Positions 8,115 to 14,083 of a stretch of 16,441 nucleotides of DNA are shown here, piece after piece. Each line of letters begins with the position of its first letter. Positions within the stretch are counted from its first letter, which is position 1. Under the pieces are notes generated by a model, which saw only the letters and a list, made by a program, of their open reading frames with translations, had not been told where the DNA came from and made no database searches. This stretch comes from Bacteroidales bacterium (GTDB lineage: Bacteria > Bacteroidota > Bacteroidia > Bacteroidales > UBA932). The stretch is from positions 1 to 16,441 of the forward strand of contig JAKSKC010000023.1 in NCBI GenBank assembly GCA_024401945.1. The letters are read 5' to 3'. Position numbers and translations under genes: made by a program.

Positions 8115-9115
8115 CAAGAATCGAAGCTGCAAGACAGGAGTATGCCAACTGGTGCGAGGCCATAGGCATAAATTCACTTGAAAGACTCAATGAAGCCCTC
8201 GCTGAAGGCAAGGGAATAGAACTCATCAATCTGTGCGAGGCGCGTCAGGAACGCAAGTACGCGGGCATCGCCAACCAGATTTACTGGAGGCGTGCCGAAA
8301 GCAGGATAGTGATGATGAGCGGGCCGTCTTCCAGCGGCAAGACCTCCAGTTCCCTGCGCATCGCCCAGCAGCTCAAGGTCCTGGGCCTTGTTCCGAAGGT
8401 CATCGAGCTGGACAACTACTTCCTTCCACGGGAGATGACCCCGAGGGATGAGAACGGCGAATATGATTTCGAGAGTCTCCAGGCCATGAACGTGGAGCTT
8501 CTCAATGACAACCTCAACAGCCTGCTTCGCGGGGAGGAGATAGAAGTTCCGAAGTTTGATTTCAAGCTCGGGGTCCCTGTTCGCACGGGGGTTTCGATGC
8601 GTCTGGCCTCCAATGAGATACTGTGTATGGAGGGGATACACGCGCTCAATCCGGCGCTGACCCCGGCCGTTGACCGGTCAAAGTTCTTCAGGATCTATAT
8701 CTCGCCCCTGTCAGCTCTGCCGGGAGGCGAGAAGGTCCACAACTCCACCACCGACAAGCGGCTCCTCCGCCGCATCGTGCGGGATAACCGCACGAGGGGG
8801 ATTTCTCCGGAGGAGAATATCCTCCGCTGGCCTTCGGTCAGGCGCGGCGAGGAGCGCAACATCTTCCCTTACGAGGAGAACGCCGAAGTCGTGTTCAACT
8901 CTTCCACGCTCTATGACCTGCCTCTTCTCAAATACTATGCGGAACCGCTTCTTTATGGTATAGCGGAGTCATCCGCGGCCTATGAGAAGGCTTCGTCCCT
9001 GCTCAGGTTCCTTGAATCGGTGACAGCCTTCAAGCCTGCGGAGATAGCGGCCGTGCCTCCGACCTCGATAATGAGGGAATTCATCGGAGGACAGACCCTG
9101 GGCTCAGCGGTTTGA
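8111..9115 (+). CDS. Uridine kinase-like nucleoside kinase lacking the N-terminal TGS domain
   Basis: This 334-residue P-loop kinase belongs to the phosphoribulokinase/uridine kinase family. It has Walker A GPSSSGKTS at 71-79, the substrate-side LDNYFLPREMTPRDENGEYDFESL at about 100-123, EGIHALNP at 174-181, and TTDKRLLRRIVRDNRTRG with RWPSVRRGEERNIFPYEENA (about 213-258). These last motifs are characteristic of the Bacteroidota/Firmicutes 'nucleoside kinase' branch. Members are usually about 550 residues, with a TGS and threonyl-tRNA-synthetase-like second domain ahead of the kinase. Here only about 60 residues precede the P-loop, so those domains are missing. It probably phosphorylates uridine or a related nucleoside in salvage. 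I chose ATG 8111: it overlaps the uvrA stop as ATGA, and the upstream in-frame ATG at 8063 lies deep inside uvrA. The 3' end overlaps the convergent MBL gene by 12 bases. Confidence 0.87.
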   Translation: MTRIEAARQEYANWCEAIGINSLERLNEALAEGKGIELINLCEARQERKYAGIANQIYWRRAESRIVMMSGPSSSGKTSSSLRIAQQLKVLGLVPKVIELDNYFLPREMTPRDENGEYDFESLQAMNVELLNDNLNSLLRGEEIEVPKFDFKLGVPVRTGVSMRLASNEILCMEGIHALNPALTPAVDRSKFFRIYISPLSALPGGEKVHNSTTDKRLLRRIVRDNRTRGISPEENILRWPSVRRGEERNIFPYEENAEVVFNSSTLYDLPLLKYYAEPLLYGIAESSAAYEKASSLLRFLESVTAFKPAEIAAVPPTSIMREFIGGQTLGSAV

Positions 9116-9802
9116 CAGAATGACGGGGTCCACCTCGTCCGAAGTCCCTTCTTCGGGTTCGTTGAACGGCTCGAGGAAGGGATTTTCCGTCCTCTCCCTG
9201 CCTATGGTGGTGTTCGGCCCGTGCCCCGGGTATACTATGGTGTCTGCAGGCAGCCAGATTATCTTCTCCATTATCGAGACAATCTCCCGGTTATAATCCC
9301 CCAGTTCCAGGTCCGTCCTTCCGATAGCGCCCGCAAAGAGTGTGTCTCCGGAGAAAAGTATCCCTTTCTCCCTCACGTAGTAGCATACTCCCCCGGGAGT
9401 GTGCCCCGGTGTCTCAATCACTTCGAAGCGTATCCCTCCCAGTTCCAGGACATCCCCGTCACTGATGTCCTTCGTGCTGAATCCGCAGCTGGGTTCGTGC
9501 AGCCCGAATCTCCCGATAAGCTTCACCGCCTGTTTCAGGACGGCCTTCTCCCCGGGGTGCATATATGCCTCCGCCCCCGTCCGTTCCTGAATCGTACTGA
9601 CCCCGAAGATGTGGTCAGGATGGCCGTGCGTGAGCAGTATATTCTTTATCTTCAGATTGTTCCCGTCCACGAAATCGAAGAAATCCTTTTCCTCGTTCCC
9701 ATTGTAGAAGCCGGGGTCCACGACCGTGACGTTCTGAGGGTCCTCCCATACGAGGCGGCATTTTTCCTGAAACAAATTGAAGCGGAACTGCTGTATATTC
9801 AT
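9104..9802 (-). CDS. MBL-fold metallo-hydrolase (glyoxalase II-like)
   Basis: This 232-residue protein has a metallo-beta-lactamase fold. The metal ligands are clear: THGHPDH at 58-64 (H59, H61, D63, H64), TPGHTPGG with H134, SGDTLF with D153, and YPGHGP with H194. The short length, GHTPGG and FAGAIGRTDL motifs place it with small glyoxalase II/YcbL-type thioester hydrolases, which may cleave S-lactoylglutathione-like or other thioesters in the cytoplasm. The exact substrate is not readable. The frame stays open upstream to 10048, but ATG 9802 (MNIQQFRFNL) is chosen: the family begins here, it follows a -7 box, and a longer form would overrun the divergent dNK gene. The C terminus is acidic (EPEEGTSDEVDP). 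The last 12 bases overlap the convergent nucleoside kinase gene. Confidence 0.9.
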   Translation of the reverse strand: MNIQQFRFNLFQEKCRLVWEDPQNVTVVDPGFYNGNEEKDFFDFVDGNNLKIKNILLTHGHPDHIFGVSTIQERTGAEAYMHPGEKAVLKQAVKLIGRFGLHEPSCGFSTKDISDGDVLELGGIRFEVIETPGHTPGGVCYYVREKGILFSGDTLFAGAIGRTDLELGDYNREIVSIMEKIIWLPADTIVYPGHGPNTTIGRERTENPFLEPFNEPEEGTSDEVDPVILSNR

Positions 9803-9823
9803 AACTTTCAGTTTTGACGGGTT

Positions 9824-9831
9824 CAAAAATA
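9824..9831 (-). promoter_or_regulatory. -7 promoter element for the MBL-fold hydrolase
   Basis: On the minus strand 9831-9824 reads TATTTTTG, an exact TAnnTTTG match, 21 bases before the ATG at 9802. The expected -33 position falls inside the -7 element of the divergent dNK promoter, so the two promoters occupy overlapping DNA. Confidence 0.5.
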
Positions 9832-9843
9832 AGAAAACTATGT

Positions 9844-9851
9844 TAAATTTG
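9844..9851 (+). promoter_or_regulatory. -7 promoter element for the first deoxynucleoside kinase
   Basis: TAAATTTG at 9844-9851 fits TAnnTTTG exactly, 19 bases before the ATG at 9871. The -33 region is poor: a TTCA at 9822-9825 is the nearest candidate, 18 bases upstream. The box and its distance to the start codon resemble those in front of the second kinase. Confidence 0.5.
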
Positions 9852-9870
9852 TAAGTTCTAAGTATTAAAT

Positions 9871-10485
9871 ATGCACATCGGGATAGCAGGAAACATAGGA
9901 AGCGGAAAGACGACACTGACCAGGATGCTCGCCCAGCATTACGGATGGACCCCGAAGTTCGAGGCAGTGTCATACAACCCTTATCTGGAAGATTATTACA
10001 AGGATATCCCGCGCTGGTCATACAATCTGGAGACCTATTTCCTTGCACAGAGGTTCAAGGATGTGGTGGATATCTCCAAATCCGACGGTGTGATAATCCA
10101 GGACAGGACCCTCTTCGAGGGAGTCTATATTTTCGTGAGGAACAATTACGAGCTCGGCAATCTGAGCCGGAGGGACTACGAGACGTATATGCAGATCTTC
10201 GAACTTATGATGTCGACCGTCCGTCCTCCCGACCTGCTCATATATCTGAAGTCCGGCATAGCCCACCTCGTCGCGAATATCCAGAAAAGGGGACGCGAAT
10301 ATGAGCAGAGCATTTCCCTGGAGTATCTCGACGGACTCAACCGCAAGTATGAGGAGTGGATAGCGTCATACCCCGGAAAACTGCTCGTAATCGATACGGA
10401 AAATCTTGATTTTCAAAATAATCCGGAGGATTTTTCGGCCATAACGGACAAGATAGACGCCGAACTGTTCGGATTGTTCAAATAA
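9871..10485 (+). CDS. Deoxynucleoside kinase, first of a tandem pair
   Basis: This 204-residue enzyme belongs to the deoxynucleoside kinase (dNK/dCK/dGK) family. It has P-loop GNIGSGKTT at 8-16, the acidic FEAVSYNPYLEDYY stretch at 30-43, QDRT at 77-80 (the family's DRS/DRT motif), and a basic lid QKRGREYE at 138-145. It transfers phosphate to deoxyribonucleosides, feeding DNA precursors by salvage; which base is preferred cannot be read. The next gene encodes a close paralog: an ungapped hand alignment gives about 127 identical residues of 204 (62%). In Lactobacillus, tandem dNK genes encode subunits of heterodimers with different nucleoside preferences, and a similar pairing is possible here. 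The start is ATG 9871, 19 bases after a TAnnTTTG box, divergent from the MBL gene with 68 bases between start codons. Confidence 0.92.
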   Translation: MHIGIAGNIGSGKTTLTRMLAQHYGWTPKFEAVSYNPYLEDYYKDIPRWSYNLETYFLAQRFKDVVDISKSDGVIIQDRTLFEGVYIFVRNNYELGNLSRRDYETYMQIFELMMSTVRPPDLLIYLKSGIAHLVANIQKRGREYEQSISLEYLDGLNRKYEEWIASYPGKLLVIDTENLDFQNNPEDFSAITDKIDAELFGLFK

Positions 10486-10498
10486 AATAGTAACTTTG
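10468..10498 (+). promoter_or_regulatory. Internal promoter before the second deoxynucleoside kinase
   Basis: TAACTTTG at 10491-10498 matches the -7 consensus and TTCG at 10468-10471 lies exactly 19 bases upstream, the same arrangement as the S41 promoter. The -33 half lies within the end of the first kinase gene. The leader to ATG 10519 would be about 16 bases. The second kinase, and perhaps the genes after it, could be expressed independently of the first. Confidence 0.55.
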
Positions 10499-10518
10499 TT
10501 AAGATAATCGATTCAGAT

Positions 10519-11142
10519 ATGCATATCGCCATCGCAGGAAACATCGGAAGCGGAAAGACAACGCTGACGAAAATGCTCGCAGCCCACTACGGCTGGATCC
10601 CGAAGTTCGAATCAGTTGACTACAACCCTTACCTGTCCGACTTCTACGAGGATATGGGGAGGTGGTCCTTCAACCTCCAGATCTATTTCCTCAACAAGAG
10701 GTTCAAGGATGTCGTCGAGATAGCGAAGACCGATGACATTATCGTTCAGGACAGGACCATCTACGAGGATGCCAGGATATTCGCTCCCAATCTGCACGAT
10801 ATGGGATTGATGAGCACGAGGGATTTCGAGAACTATTCCGAGCTTTTCGACCTTATGATGTCCCTGGTGGGCAATCCGGACCTGCTGATCTACCTCAAGT
10901 CCTCGATTCCGAACCTGGTTTCGCAGATCCAGAAGCGCGGAAGGGATTATGAGAAGGGCATCAGGATCGACTATCTCACCGGATTGAATGAGAAATACGA
11001 AAAATGGATAAACAGTTACGAGGGCAATCTCCTTGTCATTGACGCCGACAACATCAAGTTCGGAAACAAGGCGGAGGATTTTGACAAAGTCACCGATATG
11101 GTCGACGCGCAGCTCTACGGACTGTTCCCGGCAAAGAAGTAA
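10519..11142 (+). CDS. Deoxynucleoside kinase, second of a tandem pair
   Basis: This 207-residue paralog of the preceding gene has the same layout: GNIGSGKTT at 8-16, FESVDYNPYLSDFY at 30-43, QDRT at 77-80, QKRGRDYE at 138-145 and LLVIDADN at 171-178. Catalytic and lid motifs are intact, so both copies look active. The main differences from the first copy fall at 81-100 (IYEDARIFAPNLHDMGLMST versus LFEGVYIFVRNNYELGNLSR), just after the DRT motif. In this family that region lines the nucleoside pocket, so different base preference is a reasonable inference. It is preceded by its own TAnnTTTG box within a 33-base gap and followed after four bases by the acyl-CoA synthetase gene, so those two are probably co-transcribed. 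Confidence 0.92.
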   Translation: MHIAIAGNIGSGKTTLTKMLAAHYGWIPKFESVDYNPYLSDFYEDMGRWSFNLQIYFLNKRFKDVVEIAKTDDIIVQDRTIYEDARIFAPNLHDMGLMSTRDFENYSELFDLMMSLVGNPDLLIYLKSSIPNLVSQIQKRGRDYEKGIRIDYLTGLNEKYEKWINSYEGNLLVIDADNIKFGNKAEDFDKVTDMVDAQLYGLFPAKK

Positions 11143-11146
11143 AATT

Positions 11147-13060
11147 ATGAATGAACGTCTGACAATAATAGATTTCGTCAACAAATACGTTGAGAAGTAC
11201 GGAGAGGCCACTTTTCTGAGAGAGAAGGTTGACGGTGTGTGGCGTGAGACGTCCTATCTGAAGACGCGTGAGGAGGGAATGATCCTCGGTGCCGGTTTCA
11301 TGTCAATCGGCCTGAACAAGGGGGACAAGGTTGCGCTTATCTCGGAGGGACGCAATCTCTGGGTGATGTCCGAACTCGGTATCCTGTATGCCGGAGCGGT
11401 CAACGTTCCGCTTTCGTTCAAGCTTGAATCGGATCATGACCTGTGCTTCAGGATAAACCACTCGGATGCCCGCTTCATCATAGCATCCGAGAGCCAGATA
11501 GAAAAAGTCCGCCGCGTGGCAGCCAAATGCCCAACCCTTGAGAAGATCATCGTCCTCGACGATATTCCTCTGAAGGACAATGAAATGTATATCGGGGAGA
11601 TAAGAGAGGCAGGAAAGCTTTTCATATCCGCCCACAAGGACATTTTCGATGCCCGCGTTGCATCGGTGGGACCTGACGACTATGCCAACATAAGCTATAC
11701 TTCAGGCACTACTGCCGATCCGAAGGGTATTCTCCTCACTCACAGGAACTACACTGCCAACATCGAGCAGTGCCATTCTGTGATAGGCATCGAGGAGGGG
11801 GATGTGATGCTCATCATCCTGCCTCTGGACCACTGCTTCGCCCACGTCGCCGGATTCTATTTCATGATGTCCGGGGGTGGCAGCATCGCAACGGTTCCCG
11901 GAGGCAAGAATGCCGTCACCATGCTGAAGAACATCCCGATCGCCATCAAGGAGGTCCGTCCTCACGAGATGCTTTCAGTCCCTGCCATCTCAAGGAATTT
12001 CCGCAAGAATATCGAGTCCGGAATCAGGAAGAAGGGCCCGAAGGTGGAGAAACTCTACAATTTCGCACTCGATAATGCCATCAGGTACAACCGCGAATAC
12101 TGGAATATGGGCAAGCCGTTCATCACACAGTGGTGGAGGGGCATCCTCAGGAATGTATTCGACAAGCTCATCTTCAAGAGCATAAGGGAAAATTTCGGAG
12201 GCAGGATGAAGTTCTTCGTAGGTGGAGGCGCCCTTCTGGACATCGAGCTCCAGAGATACTTCTGCGCCATCGGTATGCCTATCTTCCAGGGCTACGGCCT
12301 TTCCGAGGCCACCCCGGTGATATGCTCCAATGCAGTGGGTCACGCGCGTTTCGGGTCATCAGGCCGTACGGTGCAGCCTATGGACATCAGGATATGCGAC
12401 GAAAACGGCAGGGAACTTCCTGACGGTGAGACAGGTGAGATCGTCATCCGCGGAGAGAACGTGATGGCCGGCTATTGGAAGAATCCGGAAGCGACGGCCA
12501 AGACCATCGTGGACGGCTGGCTCCATACCGGTGACAGGGGGTATCTTTTCAAGGGTGACCGCCGCTACCTGTATGTTACCGGGCGCTTCAAGAGCCTGCT
12601 TATCTCCTCTGACGGTGAGAAATACTCCCCGGAGGGTTACGAGGACAGCCTTGCGGACGGTTCCAAGTACATCGATTCCGCAGTCCTCTACAACAACCAG
12701 AGCCCTTACACCGCTGTGATAATAGTTCCTTCCAAGGGCAACCTGCAGGATGCAGTGAAGGCTTCAGGCCTCGATCCTGACTCCGAAGAGGGCAGGAAGG
12801 CGATGCTCGACATCATCCAGGGCGAACTTGATTCATACCGCAAGGGAGGCCGTCACGAAGGACTCTTCCCTGAGAAATGGCTCCCTGCAGCCGTTGTAGT
12901 GGCGGATGTTCCTTTCACGGAGCAGAACGGTATGCTCAACTCCACCTCCAAGATGGTGCGCCGCAACGTCGAGAAGTTCTATGCTTCCCGCATCGAGTAC
13001 GCCATGACCCCGGAAGGAAAGGTACTCGCGAACGAGAAGAATCTCGCCGCTCTCGCATAA
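11147..13060 (+). CDS. Long-chain acyl-CoA synthetase (AMP-dependent ligase)
   Basis: This 637-residue ANL-superfamily enzyme activates a carboxylic acid, most likely a long-chain fatty acid, to acyl-AMP and then acyl-CoA. The phosphate-binding loop YTSGTTADPKG lies at 184-194, the motif QGYGLSEATP at 381-390, TGDRG at 461-465 and YVTGRFKSLL at 476-485. The C-terminal NSTSKMVRR (598-606) gives Lys602 as the catalytic adenylation lysine of the long-chain branch (compare LTPTLKxKR). The frame is open upstream to 11033, but that would overlap the dNK gene; ATG 11147, four bases after the dNK stop, gives the natural family N terminus. It may let the cell use exogenous fatty acids for membrane lipids. 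No membrane segments or signal peptide are evident; such enzymes act in the cytoplasm or at the inner membrane surface. Confidence 0.92.
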   Translation: MNERLTIIDFVNKYVEKYGEATFLREKVDGVWRETSYLKTREEGMILGAGFMSIGLNKGDKVALISEGRNLWVMSELGILYAGAVNVPLSFKLESDHDLCFRINHSDARFIIASESQIEKVRRVAAKCPTLEKIIVLDDIPLKDNEMYIGEIREAGKLFISAHKDIFDARVASVGPDDYANISYTSGTTADPKGILLTHRNYTANIEQCHSVIGIEEGDVMLIILPLDHCFAHVAGFYFMMSGGGSIATVPGGKNAVTMLKNIPIAIKEVRPHEMLSVPAISRNFRKNIESGIRKKGPKVEKLYNFALDNAIRYNREYWNMGKPFITQWWRGILRNVFDKLIFKSIRENFGGRMKFFVGGGALLDIELQRYFCAIGMPIFQGYGLSEATPVICSNAVGHARFGSSGRTVQPMDIRICDENGRELPDGETGEIVIRGENVMAGYWKNPEATAKTIVDGWLHTGDRGYLFKGDRRYLYVTGRFKSLLISSDGEKYSPEGYEDSLADGSKYIDSAVLYNNQSPYTAVIIVPSKGNLQDAVKASGLDPDSEEGRKAMLDIIQGELDSYRKGGRHEGLFPEKWLPAAVVVADVPFTEQNGMLNSTSKMVRRNVEKFYASRIEYAMTPEGKVLANEKNLAALA

Positions 13061-13113
13061 GGAAATATCAAATATTCTGCAGGCCATGGATTTGTTAAAT
13101 CTCCCAGGTTGTT

Positions 13114-14019
13114 ATGTATTGGATTTTCGTAATTAACGGTCGCGAGGACAAGCGTTTTATAGATGACGAACTGAAGCCCCAGCTGGAAGGCTGCGACATC
13201 AAGTATGAGCTGTATCACACCAAAAGTGAGGGTGACGCAACGCGGTTCGTCCATATATATTGCGATTTCCATAAGGACGATGAGGTCTGCTTCGTAGCTT
13301 GTGGAGGCAACGGTACCCTCTGCGAAGTGGTAAGCGGCGTGATAGGCTCGGAGCACAAGAGCGTGGCCATGCTGGCATATGGCGCCACTTCCTCATTCTC
13401 TTCATACTTCCCGGGAAGGAATTTCCGCAGTGTCAGGGATCTGATCGAAGGGGAGACTGTGAAGTCTGACGTCATCAAGTGCAACAATGACTATTCCATC
13501 AACGTCGCCAATTTCGGCTTCGACTCGATGAGCGCGTTCTTCGGGGACCTGTACATACTTGAGGGCAAGAGCAATCCTTATCTCAGGGGTACGCTCAGGG
13601 CCCTGCTCTTCAACCGTGTCAACAATTTCCGCATCATTGTGGATGGCGAGAGGATGTCCAGGGGTCTTACGATGATGTGCGCCGTGGCAAATTCAAAATA
13701 TTACGGTGAATTCTACAAATGCGCACCCGATGCCGTCATCGATGACGGTTATTTCGATGTGGTGGTGGCGAGGTTCTGCCCCCTGCTGGTTTTCTTCCTG
13801 CTCTTCAACAAGTTCAAGGACGGCTCGTATGTCAACAGTCGCCTGGCCCGTATGGTGTTCAAATTCCGCCGTGGCCGTCACGTCGAAGCTTCGTCCCGCA
13901 ACCTTATCTATCTGTGCGCCGACGGTGAGACCACAGCATCCAGGCATTTCGACATAGACCTTCTGGACAAGGCTGTGACGCTCTGCATACCCAGATTGAC
14001 CCAGACATCCGGGCAATAA
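13114..14019 (+). CDS. Diacylglycerol kinase-fold protein with altered nucleotide-site motifs
   Basis: This 301-residue protein has the overall pattern of the DAGK/YegS lipid kinase family: VACGGNGTLCEVVSG at 61-75, NFGFDSMSAFFGD at 133-145, ANSKYYGEFYKCAPDAVIDDGYFDV at 192-216 and a C-terminal ADGE at 269-272. Two canonical motifs are changed. GGDGT reads GGNGT (64-68), and the second glycine-rich loop, usually GTGND or similar, reads YGATSSFSSYF (89-99). The glutamate of the LNEV-like motif (E71), the acidic DDGxxD and the final DGE are kept. It may be a true kinase of another lipid or sphingoid base, or a non-catalytic relative. A hydrophobic stretch at 220-231 (RFCPLLVFFLLF) could touch the membrane. 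It follows the acyl-CoA synthetase by 53 bases with no exact TAnnTTTG box between, so it probably belongs to the same transcript. A strong terminator begins right at its stop codon. Confidence 0.8.
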   Translation: MYWIFVINGREDKRFIDDELKPQLEGCDIKYELYHTKSEGDATRFVHIYCDFHKDDEVCFVACGGNGTLCEVVSGVIGSEHKSVAMLAYGATSSFSSYFPGRNFRSVRDLIEGETVKSDVIKCNNDYSINVANFGFDSMSAFFGDLYILEGKSNPYLRGTLRALLFNRVNNFRIIVDGERMSRGLTMMCAVANSKYYGEFYKCAPDAVIDDGYFDVVVARFCPLLVFFLLFNKFKDGSYVNSRLARMVFKFRRGRHVEASSRNLIYLCADGETTASRHFDIDLLDKAVTLCIPRLTQTSGQ

Positions 14020-14068
14020 AAAAAGGATGACCGCAAAGTCCGCAAGGACTTGGAGGTCATCCCTTTTT
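14018..14068. terminator. Bidirectional intrinsic terminator with GCAA tetraloop
   Basis: The outer stem GGATGACC (14025-14032) pairs perfectly with GGTCATCC (14055-14062). An inner stem AAGTCC/GGACTT (14036-14041 and 14046-14051) is capped by the GNRA-type loop GCAA, with a 3x3 internal loop between the stems. Seven A residues precede and five T residues follow, so it can end transcription from both the DAGK-like gene and the convergent GH20 gene. Confidence 0.9.
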
Positions 14069-14083
14069 CCGTATCGTTCAGGC

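Noticed and set aside
9803..10048. N-terminal extension of the MBL-fold gene to 10048
   Set aside because: It would overlap the dNK gene antisense. The family N terminus and a -7 box both point to ATG 9802.
11033..11146. N-terminal extension of the acyl-CoA synthetase to 11033
   Set aside because: It lies inside the second dNK gene in another frame, and the added residues are Ser/Thr-rich and unlike the family.
13061..13113. Short inverted motif GATTT-GTT-AAATC between the acyl-CoA synthetase and DAGK-like genes
   Set aside because: The five-base AT-rich arms with no T-run are too weak to call a terminator or operator.
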